Positions 38,701 to 48,930 of a stretch of DNA of 64,000 nt are shown piece after piece (position 1 is the first letter of the stretch; the number at the start of each line of letters is the position of its first letter). The translations under genes and the position numbers were made by a program. Origin of the DNA: Phaeosaccion multiseriatum (lineage: Eukaryota > Ochrophyta, other classes); contig OZ218959.1 in NCBI GenBank assembly GCA_965112735.1, forward strand, positions 434,001 to 498,000, written 5' to 3'. Under the pieces are notes generated by a model. The model ran no database searches and was not told the DNA's origin. It saw only the letters and a program-made list of their open reading frames with translations.

Positions 38701-38970
38701 CCCCGAATCTCCCTTCGCAGGGGCATCCCCGGCCTCAAAAACGTCGACTCCATCGCTACTACTACTGGACCTGCTCGCTTGCGCGCCCCGTCCGCCGCTG
38801 GCAGCAGAAGCGATCTTTTGCTCTTCCTCGTCGTCCTGATACTGTGTGGCGTCTACGCATCCCGCCAATCGCAGGGCGCAGCGACGGCAAGCCCCCACCG
38901 CTTTTACGGCTTGAGAGAGGGCATCCCCCCCCTCAGCAGCATCCATACTCTGTTCTGTGCCGTCTTCCAT
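34670..38970 (-). CDS. PUS10: tRNA pseudouridine synthase Pus10
   Basis: Ten exons, phases consistent: 38970-38125, 37972-37881, 37762-37711, 37569-37339, 37100-36976, 36736-36628, 36411-36244, 35932-35873, 35333-35238, 34816-34670; 641 residues. Pus10 converts uridine 54/55 in the tRNA T-loop to pseudouridine. The N-terminal zinc-binding pairs are visible as CRRCALRLAGC (about residue 27) and CPLCLGLL (about residue 100), separated and followed by Ser/Gly-rich low-complexity insertions absent from animal proteins. The catalytic half shows FYNKLSREVPQTPW, the signature GREDIDVRMLGGGRPF with the catalytic Asp, VYTCLCW, LHRRTLLTR, and GTYVKEFVHGDFGRT. The start is the first in-frame ATG (MEDGTEQ) after an open but ATG-less upstream stretch. 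It is divergent from the gene at 39113, with 142 bp between the starts. Confidence 0.9.
35637..35830. repeat. (GA)n microsatellite in PUS10 intron
   Basis: Nearly continuous GA repeats with AGATGTAG interruptions every 60-80 bp, in the intron between exons 8 and 9 of PUS10, so CT-rich in the transcript. Confidence 0.9.
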
Positions 38971-39112
38971 ATCGTCGGCCTCAGAGAGAGAGGTCAAAGG
39001 AGAGTGAAAGAGGAAAGTTGAAAGCTCATGTGGTCGTGGTGGTGATTCAAGATTCACAGATGAGTCAGAGAGGAGCGATACAAAAAGTCAAAAAGTCACA
39101 AGTCCCAACGCG

Positions 39113-40509
39113 ATGCTGTCTGCTCGACAAGTGGCGGCAAGGCCTTGCTGCTGCCTTATCAACCAACAGCTGGAGCTGCTACGACGGAAATGCTGGCAGG
39201 CTGGGACAGCAGAGGCTCAAAAGCGCTCCCACTCCCGCCTTCGCCCGCGGGGTGGGCCTGCGAAAAGGCCACCGCCTCCTCCTGCAAAGCAGCAGCAGAG
39301 GTGGCTCGCTTCGTGGGATCGAAAAGGGTGGCTGAGAAAGCTTGAGAAGGACCGGCGGGAGGGGGGAGAGGGGGGCGGCGAAGATGCGGACGACGAAGAG
39401 AAGAACCTTCACCCGGACTGGGCTGCGCTGGAGAGGAGACTCAAAACTCGACGGCCGAAGAAGAAAGGCGAGGGGCCGTCGGGTCGCTCTAATATCAAGA
39501 AGAGTGAAGAGGACTACTGGTGCGTGCGCATGAGATGATGCATTAATTGGATGGGGCGATGGAGTCCCCTCCCTCTCACACCGGAGGGAGCATGTTGGTG
39601 CCATCACACCCACCTGGCCCCTCTGCACCTTTGCCCCATGCCACGCACCGCAGGTTGGAGGGCGGGGTGTACGATGTGGAGGGCCCCGCTTCAAGCCCCG
39701 AAGAGCCCGCGAGGCCTACTTTCGGTGAGGCGAAGAGCAGCGCTAATGTGCGCCCTGCAAACCCCTCTCTTTGTCCTCGTGCTCGTCCTCAGTATTGACC
39801 ATACCTGCCTTCCTCCCTCTCCCTCCTCTCCTACCATTGCTGCTGCTGCTGCTGCTACTCCTGCTACGGCTCCTACTGCTTCCTCTTCTCTTGACCCATG
39901 CAATGCTGCTGTATCCCCCTCGTTTCGTCTCCCCTCGCAGGACGGATGTCGACGATTCGGGTTCCAGCTTCGGACGGTGCGAGGATAGATTGCACAGTCG
40001 TTTTCTGTTCAGTCGATTGATCGCAGACCTTGGCTCACCTCCACGCTCTTCCCCTCCTTGTCTCTCTGTCCCCCCCTCCTCCCCGTCCTCCTCCCTCTCA
40101 AGTGGCTGCTGTGGTGGAGCTGTACCAAACCCACGTTGCTCCTACAATGTGGACTCACCCGGGCTTCTGCTCCGTTGAGCTCTTCCAGGTCGGAGGGCAA
40201 ACAGGAGCAGCCTCAGAGGAGGGTCAATTAGAGGCACACGGGGAGGAGGAGGAGGTGGAGCTGAGGTCTCTGAGTGTATGGGCAGACGAGCAGAGCCTCG
40301 ACGCCGCCTCCGCAGATCCAAAGTACACACTCGCCATGCGTAGGCTGCAGCGGATACTCGAAGGCGGCGGGGGCGCAGTAGGAGGACGGGTACCAGAGAC
40401 GAGTCTGCTGCAGGTCAAGCTCAGTGTCCGTGCGCCCACGATGGAAGTAGATGGGGGCGCTGGTGGCGGGAGGGGGAAGGGGGGCTTTAAGTCAATGGCG
40501 GGGTACTGA
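39113..40509 (+). CDS. Probable mitochondrial protein with ABM-like dimeric barrel
   Basis: Four exons: 39113-39519, 39654-39724, 39941-39976 (36 nt) and 40103-40509; 306 residues. The N-terminus MLSARQVAARPCCCL is Arg-rich without acids, as in a mitochondrial leader. A basic Lys/Arg-rich middle (WLASWDRKGWLRKLEK, RRPKKKGEG) follows. The C-terminal 150 residues look like a dimeric alpha-beta barrel of the antibiotic-biosynthesis-monooxygenase type: a strand (STIRVPASDG), a helix (VAAVVELYQTHVAPT), HPGFCSVELFQ, then a strand RSLSVWADEQSLDAASA and a helix. The tiny exon 3 was needed to keep the frame and is the least certain piece. No enzymatic role can be assigned. Confidence 0.5.
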
Positions 40510-40614
40510 GCAGGCGCCTTTATTATCGAAACATGCACGGCGAAGATGCTGGTTGTGACATCTTACCTGTATAGTTCTTTCCAAAGGGACTTGTTTCTGT
40601 TTCTCTGCCTGGTT

Positions 40615-41160
40615 CTGGGGGGAGAGGAGGGCAGAGCGCTGGTCGCGCTGATAGCGTGGAGGAGCGAAGCGTGATTGCTGACAAGGGGGAGGCCATGCAG
40701 CTGAGCGGTGAGGAGGAGGGTAGTCGCGGAGGAGAGAAGAGGAGGGACGGAGGGGGCGGAGCAAGTGAGCAGCCTGCCAAGAGGGCCCGAGGGGAGACGT
40801 TTGTGGCACCACTGCCTCTAAGTACGCCTGGCGCTGCGTCTGAGGCAGGTACGATGGCAAGTGCCGGGGGGCTGGTGACTGTTGCCGAGCTGAGCGCTGC
40901 GTTGGCAGCGCAGGGGCGAGCCCTGCAGAGGGAGGATGAGGAGGAGGCGAGGGCGAAGTGGAACGACGAGGTGAAGGGTCAGATCCTCGACTTGTGGCAG
41001 CAGCACCTGGCCAAGGTCAGCCCCATGCCCCACCCCCAGGTGAGGCGGGTGCAGGACAAGCTCAACGGCGAGAGCCTTGATCCTTGTGCTGCATTACCTT
41101 GGCCAGGTGAGGTGGGTGCAGGACTAGCTCAGTGGCGAGATCTTAATGGAGGGAGGGGAG
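40615..41160 (+). pseudogene. Truncated first copy of the polyQ tandem gene family
   Basis: About 450 bp align with the middle of the last exon of the two downstream copies (from GRQSAGRADSVEERSVIAD to QVRRVQDKLNGE), but the first two exons, the start of exon 3 and its 3' third are missing. After 41065 the sequence runs into a second, degenerate copy of the GTGAGGxGGGTGCAGGAC segment with an in-frame TAG, and then into A-rich DNA. The remaining frame is open for about 180 codons, so some expression cannot be excluded. Confidence 0.75.
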
Positions 41161-41333
41161 GAGGAAAAAATAAAAAAGGAGAGAGAAAAACAAAAAAATA
41201 AAAATCATAGATGGCACTTAAAGGCAGAAAAGTACAAATACTCCCCGCCTCCTCCGACTTCCTCCGGGCAACCACAACTCGTCTTCCTCCACCACCCCCT
41301 TGCCTCCCCTCCTTCTCTTCTTTTCTGCTGCGA

Positions 41334-41879
41334 ATGCCTCGCGATATTGATATTCCTCGCTATGATGAGGCCAAGTCTGATCTGCAGAGGCGCCACATTA
41401 TAGATACCGTAATTCATGAAGCTGGAGGATTGGGAGACACCGCTACGCTGGATTTACTCATAGACGGCGGGTGGTAAGTCTCCCCCTTAACTAGCACCTC
41501 TTCTTGTCGTTCACTTATTGTCGCGCGCTTGCCTAGGCCGATGGAGAGAGCCCTTCAGTCAGCTTTAATGAAGAAATGCGTCAAAGGCGTCCGCCACCTA
41601 GTGGAGACTCGAGGACTATCCATGGAGAACTCTCCCGGCGCTCTTGATGCTTTCCTGAGTTCGGCCAACCACCACCGGCTCGAGGGATATTCGGCCCGGA
41701 ACAGAGACACAATTTGGCCAATAGTTTGCAGGAGGGGCAAGCTTCTCAGAGGTGTTCCCGACGCTGAGCTGAAGGCGTTGGAGGCTTCCCCTGTAGCATG
41801 CACGAGGGAGGAGGCGAGGAGGGAGAGAGGGCAGAGGATGAGGTTTCTGCTTGTGACAATGCGGCATGCGGCGCGGCGG

Positions 41880-41911
<32 letters not shown>

Positions 41912-41960
41912 AGAAGAACAGCCGCGGCAACAACAGCAACAGCACCACCAACACCACCAC

Positions 41961-41996
<36 letters not shown>

Positions 41997-43623
41997 CAAC
42001 AGCAGCAGCAGCAGCAAGAAGAACAACAACAACAGCAGCAGCAACGACAGCCACAACACCAGCAGCAGCATCACCACCACCACCAGCACCACCCCTCCCC
42101 GGAGGCTGGATCTGGAGCGACTCTCTCTGCTCGCTTGGACGCTGTGTGCGCACGATGCCCCGGACTGAAGGGCCCGCTCGACTCTGTCTCGCACGACTCG
42201 AGCTTGCTGGAGCTGAACCTGCGACTCGCGGAGGACAAGATTGAGAAGGTATGGCGGGGGTTGGGCAGGGGGGCAAAGAAGGGAAGGCAGCCCTCGGGCG
42301 AGCACCAGGCTCTTCAGTAACAGCAGGACAAGGTTTCCCGCCTTGCTACCCCAGTGGGCTGAGACTGACTGAAATCCTGCGTCTCGCTTTGCTGCATTGC
42401 CCCTTTCTCTGAGGCAGATGCAATCATTCACGGATGCGCAGTTTCGGGAGCATCTCCAGAAGTTGGGGGAGGCGGCGCCCAACACGGAGGAGAATGTCCG
42501 GGGCGCCATGGACATGCCTTTGCCCGGCAAGCTCAACTACGTGGTGTCCTACGAGATTCACCTTAGCATACTCTTGGCCGAAGACCAGAGGGAGTGTGCG
42601 GCATTGCAGCCCGGAGTGGCAGCCGTAGCTGGATCAGCCCCACCAGCAGCAGTCCGTATGGCACTCAATGGCAACGACAACGCCCCTCCCCTCACGAGGT
42701 CAGTAGACACCACCGTCACCGCGCCTCCTCCTACTACGGCTGCTGCTACTGGTACTGGTGGTGGTGCTGCTGCTGGTGGTACTACTGGTGCTGCTGCTGC
42801 CGGTGGTGTGTGTGAGGGTGGCCTTGGGGAGCAGGGAGGACAAAGGATGGGTGAGGAAGATGCGCAGGCGAGGGGCGGGGGGAGAGGAAGGCAGAGCGCT
42901 GGTCGCGCTGATAGCGTGGAGGAGCGAAGCGTGATTGCTGACAAGGGGGAGGCCATACAGCTGAGCGGTGAGGAGGAGGGTAGTCGCGGAGGAGAGAAGA
43001 GGAGGGACGGAGGGGGCGGAGTAAGTGGGCAGCCTGCCAAGAGGGCCCGAGGGGGGACCCTTGACTCTCCGCCACTGCCTCCGAGCACCCGTTCAGGTGC
43101 GATGGCATGTGCCGGTGGGGTGGTGACGGCTGCCGAGCTGAGCTCTGCGTTGGCAGTACAGAGACACGCCCTGGACACAGAGGAGAGGAGAGAGAAGTGG
43201 AACGACGAGGTGAACACCCAGATCTGCGACGTGCTTCAGTACCTGGCCAAGGTCAGCCCCATGCGCTACACCCAGGTGAGGCGGGTGCAGCACTGGCTCA
43301 ACGGCGAGATGGAGCGGCTGGGGCGCTTCATCGACAGCCCAAAGGGGTTTGTCGAGGCGACCTGCGGTAATGGCGGCGAGGCGGCATCAGGAGCAGCACC
43401 GGTGACAGCAAGAGCGGCGGCGGAGGAGATGCTGCAGGACCGTTTCAGCTTCGACGCCGCGGTGGAGCTCCTGCAGGCCTCGGGGAGAGTGAAGAGGAGT
43501 GTGTATGGGCAGCTGACGCGCGTGTGCCAGCACTTACACGCGACCCACCCCACGACGGGCGACTTGGCAGACAGCCCTTTCGTGGGGCAGATCGACGCCA
43601 TTCTGAAACGCCAGCAGGCTTAG
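41334..43623 (+). CDS. PolyQ/His-rich protein of unknown function, tandem copy A
   Basis: Three exons: 41334-41473, 41537-42248, 42418-43623; 685 residues. The start ATG opens MPRDIDIPRYDEAKSDLQRR. Residues 20-130 contain helical pairs (IIDTVIHEAGGLGDTATLDL, ALMKKCVKGVRHLVETRGL) faintly like ankyrin repeats. A Gln/His tract of about 85 residues with Glu interruptions follows, then LSARLDAVCARCPGLKGPLD. Exon 3 has FTDAQFREHLQKLGEAAPNT, an Ala/Gly/Thr linker, a basic QPAKRARGG segment that could be a nuclear signal, and a conserved C-terminal helical domain (KWNDEVNTQICDVLQYLAKV; VYGQLTRVCQHLHATHP). I do not recognise the family. Polyglutamine plus a basic patch suggests a nuclear regulator, which is inference. 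Confidence 0.7.
41880..42092 (+). repeat. CAG/CAC/CAA tract encoding polyGln-His (copy A)
   Basis: Interrupted CAG-rich coding repeat with CAC and GAA interruptions; no long pure CAA run. Confidence 0.9.
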
Positions 43624-43938
43624 CGAGGGGCGGAGCTGTGCAAGTGACTTAAAAGGGACTTGGGCGCACGAATCTTGGGTTTGCAAGTCTTGCTTCGACG
43701 CGATGAAGGGTTCCTCCTGCCGCCCATTCATGCGTATACTACCAACTTTTTTTTTTTTTTTTTTTTAAAAACAACGTTTAACAATCATAGATGGCACTTA
43801 AAGGCAGATAATTTCCTCCCCCACTTTCCTTTATAAGGCCCTTTTGGCCTCCTCCGACTTCCTCCAGGCAACCACAACTCGGTTTATCTTCCTCCACCCC
43901 CCCCTTGCCTCCCCTCCTTCTCTTCTTTTCTGCTGCGA
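43624..43938. other. Spacer between polyQ copies A and B
   Basis: About 315 bp containing the 3' flank of copy A, a T-run of 20 bp followed by an A-run (about 43747-43772), and the start of the second duplication unit with a pyrimidine-rich 5' leader. No gene seen. Confidence 0.55.
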
Positions 43939-44575
43939 ATGCCTCGCGATATTGATATTCCTCGCTATGATGAGGCCAAGTCTGATCTGCAGAGGCACCA
44001 CATTATAGATACCGTAATTCATGAAGCTGGAGCAACGGGAGACACCGCTACGTTGGATTTGCTCATAGACGGCGGGTGGTAAGTCTCCCCCTTAACTAGC
44101 ACCTCTTATTGTCTTTCACTAATTGTTGCGCGCTTGCCTAGGCCGATGGAGGGAGCACTTAGGGCAGCTTTAATGAAGAGATGCGCCAAAGGCGTCCACC
44201 ATCTAGTGGAGACTCGAGGACTATCCATGGAGGATTGTTGCTACGCTCTTCATTTTTTTCGGAGCTTGGGCAACAACACCCACATCGAGGGACATTCGGC
44301 CCGGTTCAGAGACACAGTTTGGCCAATAGTTTGCAGGAGGGGCAAGCTTCTCAGAGGTGTTCCCGACGCTGAGCTGAAGGCGTTGGAGGCTTCCCCTGTA
44401 GCATGCACGAGGGAGGAGGCGAGGAGGGAGAGAGGGCAGAGGATGAGGTTTCTGCTTGTGACAATGCGGCATGCGGCGCAGCGGCAGCACCAGCAGCAGC
44501 AGCAGCAGCGGCAGCAGCAGCAAGAAGAACAGCCGCGGCAACAACAGCAACAGCACCAGCAGCAGCAGCAGCAGC

Positions 44576-44648
<73 letters not shown>

Positions 44649-46243
44649 GCAGCAGCAGCAGCAGCAGCAACAACAACAACAGCAGCAGCATCACCACCAC
44701 CACCAGCACCACCCCTCCCCGGAGGCTGGATCTGGAGCGACTCTCTCTGCTCGCTTGGACGCTGTGTGCGCACGATGCCCCGGACTGAAGGGCCCGCTCG
44801 ACTCTGTCTCGCAGGACTCGAGCTTGCTGGAGCTGAACCTGCGACTCGCGGAGGACAAGATTGAGAAGGTATGGCGGGGGTTGGGCGGGGGGGCAAAGAA
44901 GGGAAGGCAGCCCTCGGGCGAGCACCAGGCTCTTCAGTAACAGCAGGACAAGGTTTCCCGCCTTGCTACCCCAGTGGGCTGAGACTGACTGAAATCTTGC
45001 GTGTCGCTTTGCTGCATTGCCCCTTTCTCTGAGGCAGATGCAATCATTCACGGATGCGCAGTTTCGGGAGCATCTCCAGAAGTTGGGGGAGGCGGCGCCC
45101 AACACGGAGGAGATCGTCCGGGGCGCCATGGACATGCCTTTGCCCGGCAAGCTCAACTACGTGGTGTCCTACGAGATCCACCTTAGCATACTCTTGGCCG
45201 AAGACCAGAGGGAGTGTGCGGCATTGCAGCCAGGAGTGGCAGCCGTAGCTGGATCAGCCCCACCAGCAGCAGTCCGTATGGCACTCAATGGCAACGACAA
45301 CGCCCCTCCCCGCACGAGGTCAGTAGACACCACCGTCACCGCGCCTCCTCCTGCTACGGCTGCTGCTACTGGTAATGGTGGTGGTGCTGCTGCTGGTGGT
45401 ACTACTGGTGCTGCTGCTGCCGGTGGTGTGTGTGAGGGTGGCCTTGGGGAGCAGGGAGGACAAAGGATGGGTGAGCAAGATGCGCAGGCGAGGGGCGGGG
45501 GGAGAGGAAGGCAGAGTGCTGGTCGCGTTGATAGCGTGGAGGAGCGAAGCGTGATTGCTGACAAGGGGGAGGCCATGCAGCTGAGCGGTGAGGAGGAGGG
45601 TAGTCGCGGAGGAGAGAAGAGGAGGGACGGAGGGGGCGGAGTAAGTGGGCAGCCTGCCAAGAGGGCCCGAGGGGGGACCCTTGACTCTCCGCCACTGCCT
45701 CCGAGCACCCGTTCAGGTGCGATGGCATGTGCCGGTGGGGTGGTGACGGCTGCCGAGCTGAGCTCTGCGTTGGCAGCACAGAGACACGCCCTGGACACAG
45801 AGGAGAGGAGAGAGAAGTGGAACGACGAGGTGAACACCCAGATCTGCGACGTGCTTCAGTACCTGGCCAAGGTCAGGCCCATGCGCTACCCCCAGGTGAG
45901 GCGGGTGCAGCACTGGCTCAACGGCGAGATGGAGCGGCTGGGGCGCTTCATCGACAGCCCAAAGGGGTTTGTCGAGGCGACCTGCGGTAATGGCAGCGAG
46001 GCGGCATCAGGAGCAGCACCGGTGACAGCAAGAGCGGCGGCGGAGGAGATGCTGCAGGACCGTTTCAGCTTCGACGCCGCGGTGGAGCTCCTGCAGGCCT
46101 CGGGGAGAGTGAAGAGGAGTGTGTATGGGCAGCTGACGCGCGTGTGCCAGCACTTACACGCGACCCACCCCACGACGGGCGACTTGGCAGACAGCCCTTT
46201 CGTGGGGCAGATCGACGCCATTCTGAAACGCCAGCAGGCTTAG
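43939..46243 (+). CDS. PolyQ-rich protein of unknown function, tandem copy B
   Basis: Three exons: 43939-44078, 44142-44868, 45038-46243; 690 residues. Nearly identical to copy A in exons 1 and 3, with the same intron positions and sequences. Exon 2 differs in the region after LSMED (CCYALHFFRSLGNNTHIEG against NSPGALDAFLSSANHHRLEG in copy A) and in the repeat, which is here almost pure polyglutamine with an uninterrupted CAA block of about 23 codons. The other frames of the tract are also open (Asn/Ser or Thr/Ala repeats) and are shadows. Function is unknown, as for copy A. Confidence 0.7.
44485..44710 (+). repeat. CAG/CAA tract encoding long polyglutamine (copy B)
   Basis: Mixed CAG then about 23 consecutive CAA codons (44575-44645), then CAG again. 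The pure CAA block is absent from copy A, so it arose after the duplication or was lost from copy A. Confidence 0.92.
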
Positions 46244-46497
46244 CGAGGGGCGGAGCTGTGCAAGTGACTTAAAAGTGACTTGGGCGCACGAATCTTGGGT
46301 TTGCAAGTCTTGCTCGACGCGAAGAAGGGAAGACTCATGCGTACTACCAACTTCTTATTTAATTAGCATTAGTAAATCTTGAACAGGTTATTGTTTATTG
46401 TTTGTGCACAGGGAGAGATGGCTTCAACCTTCGATTTTACCCCCCCCCCTCCCCCCTCCGCCGTAGTGGTCTTTGGCAACCTCTCCCCCCTCCTGCC

Positions 46498-47482
46498 TCA
46501 TGACAGCATGGCCTTGAACTCCTCGTACTCGATCTCGCCGGACCCGTCTGTGTCTATTCGGTTAATGAGCTCCTCGATGTCGATGGTGAGGCCGAAGTCC
46601 TGCTTAATAATCTTGACAAGGGTGTCTCTCTTCACGTTGCCGCTTTTGTCAGGCAGCCCTCCGCAGGCCACGAATGCGTCGATCATGTCCGTCTCGTCAT
46701 CGAAGTTCTCGGCACGCGTTTTTTGGTTCTCAATCACCTGTACACGCCCAGGTAGACAGACGGTCGAGCGGGAGCCAGCATAGGGAGGAGGAGGACGAGG
46801 AGGAGGAAGAGGAGGAGGAGGAGGAGGAGGAGGAGGAGGAGGAGGAGGAGGAGGAGGAGGAGGAGAAGGAGGAGGAGGAGGAGGAGGAGAAGGTGACAAT
46901 GAAGTATGGGCATGCAGTGTTTCGAAATGCGCCCCTCCTGAGTGGAGACTCTACGAGAGTACTCGTACACGCATACCAGAGCCTTCTCCTCCTCCTCCTC
47001 CTCCTCCTCCTCCTCCTCCTCCTCCGAATCATGAGAGAGAATATCCGCCATACCCTTTTCCATCTTCCCACGCCATCATCAAGGCTGACTGGTGCCTCTC
47101 ATAAGGCAACCTCATACCCCCTTTCCTCGAAACACAGAGCTCCCCTCCTTCTCTCTAAAGTACGAGAGCAACCTCTCCAGGAGAGACATCTCTGTACCCC
47201 CCCCCCCCTGCCCTCTCCCCAACCCTTTCCCCGCTACCAGCCCCCCCTCATTCCCTGAGTGCTCGGCCTTCTCACCTTTAAGAACTCTGCAAAGTCAATG
47301 GATCCGCTCATATTGTCATCAACCTCGGAAATCATCTGAAATAGCTCCTCCTCTGTTGGTTTCTGCCCCATCGCCTCCAGCACCTGCCGTAGCTCCCACA
47401 CATCGATGGTCCCGCTGCGGTCCTTGTCGAACGCCAGGAAGGCATCCCGACACCCGTCGATCTCCTCCTGGGTCAGAACCAT
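46498..47482 (-). CDS. Calmodulin-like EF-hand protein (similar to outer-arm dynein LC4 type)
   Basis: Two exons, 47482-47276 and 46737-46498; 148 residues, the size of calmodulin. EF-hand loops: DKDRSGTIDVWE (EF1) and DDNMSGSIDFAE (EF2) are near-canonical; EF3 is degenerate (LPDKSGNVKRD), preceded by the insertion ENFDDETDMIDAFVACGG; EF4 DTDGSGEIEYEE is canonical. The FGLTIDIEELINRIDTDGSG segment and the degenerate third hand resemble flagellar LC4-type calmodulin relatives rather than true calmodulin; this subfamily call is tentative. The single intron is mostly GGA/CTC trinucleotide repeats. It is divergent from coilin, 330 bp apart. Confidence 0.8.
46790..47030. repeat. GGA and CTC trinucleotide repeats in EF-hand gene intron
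   Basis: (GGA)n at about 46790-46892 and (CTC)n at about 46984-47026, in opposite purine/pyrimidine orientation, about 90 bp apart. In a transcript the two runs are complementary and could pair as a hairpin inside the intron. Confidence 0.88.
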
Positions 47483-47812
47483 CCTGCCACCGCCTTCTAG
47501 GGGGGCTCTCTTCTTCTGTCCGCCTTATGCCACGAGAAGCCGCTTCTCCTGCCTCGCTGATCAAGTCTCTGTGGCCAACACCAAATGGGGACCCCCAAAG
47601 TGAAGTCCCTCCGGTGCTTGTCCGGCCTCACCACGCCCGACAGCTGCGTCCTGTAAGAAGAGCACCACCCTAACAATATCAATGTGGTAGTAGCAGCAGA
47701 AGAGGAAGGGATACGGGCTCTCCGATAGCGTTGAGTAGGGTAGAGGGAAGAGGGAGAGGGTTTCGCAGTTACGTTTTGAGTAGAAATTAGATGGCCCACC
47801 TAGAGATCACAG
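47483..47812. promoter_or_regulatory. Divergent promoter region between EF-hand gene and coilin
   Basis: 330 bp between two start codons on opposite strands, so it must hold both promoters. The word AGTTACGTTTTGAG 45 bp before the coilin ATG recalls half of the TTACGTAA-GTTACGT element. Confidence 0.4.
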
Positions 47813-48898
47813 ATGGACCACGAGCACCAACTGGATGGCTGGGCTATTGGATCGCGGCTCGCGGCTCTATCACAGGGCAAGATGTCTCGACTGAAAGTAG
47901 TGTTCGATGCAGCTCAGGGCTGTGTGCCGGACGATAATGCTGGCCTGACGAAGCGCTGGGTTCTGGTACCGCCACACCTGGAGAAGGTAGGCGATCTAGT
48001 GCACCACCTCTCCACCTTGCTGAGCAGCAAGGCGCGAAAGCGGGTGAAGAGCCTGCGATGCCTTGTTGAGGGGTTTGAGCTACCTCCGAGGGAGAGTCTG
48101 AGCTTGCTCAGGGAGCACGATGTCGTGGTCTTTACGGGAGGGGATGGTGCAGGGGATGTGAGCTGGGCGCCTTCGCCTGCCTCAGCTACTGCTACCGCTG
48201 CTGTTCAGGCCTTACCCTTCTCTCCTAGTGGCACTGCGAAGGGGGGGGGGGGTATAGCTTCGCCTGCACTGGCTTGCCCGGTCTCCACTCTTCCCGCGGC
48301 TTCTCCGAGCGGCACTGGTAAGAAACGGAGAAAGCGGAAGAGAGAAGGCGACGAGGGTACCACCGACAAGGCGACGCACACTCCGCAGAACGGGGCTGTG
48401 CCCAGTCAAGTCAAGGAAATCGTCAAAGGCACTTCCGCAAAGCAACCACGGGGAGGAGGAAAGAGCAAAGTGGCGACAGGAAAGAGCAAGGTGGCGACGG
48501 ATGTTCCCTCGCCTAAAGCCCCGAACGGAGCACAAACGGCAGGGAAGCAGAAGCAGCCACAGCAGCAAGAGCAGAAGCAGCAGAAACAGCCACAGCAGCC
48601 ACAGCAGCCACAGCCGCAAGGGAGTCAAGATGCAGCAGAAGCTAGCACGAAAAAGAAGAGAAAGAAGAAGAGGAGGAAGAAGAAGAAGCCTGGACTGAAG
48701 AGCCAGCAGCAGCCAAATGCCCAGAGCGCCGAAGTCGTAGTCGGGCCTTCAGTTCCCCCACCTACTACCTCTTCTACGAACTCGGCTCCGAGCTCGGCTC
48801 CTCCCAAGACAGGGGCTGTGCCGTCCACCAAAGTCGCGAACGGGGTAAAGAACACCGCAGCAGGCAAAGGCGCAAGCAGCAGTAGTAGTAGTAGTAGT

Positions 48899-48930
<32 letters not shown>

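Larger units (their letters stand above)
41203..46300 (+). repeat. Tandem duplication, two units of about 2.6 kb
   Basis: Both units begin with AATCATAGATGGCACTTAAA (41203 and 43784) and carry a complete three-exon gene with nearly identical introns and 3' flank (GCGAGGGGCGGAGCTGTGCA). Intron identity shows that the duplication is recent. Unit lengths differ mainly in the CAG/CAA tract. Confidence 0.93.

Noticed and set aside
44403-44864. Ala/Thr- and Asn/Ser-repeat frames over the polyQ exon
   Set aside because: Out-of-frame shadows of the CAG/CAA tract; the Gln frame continues into conserved sequence shared with copy A.
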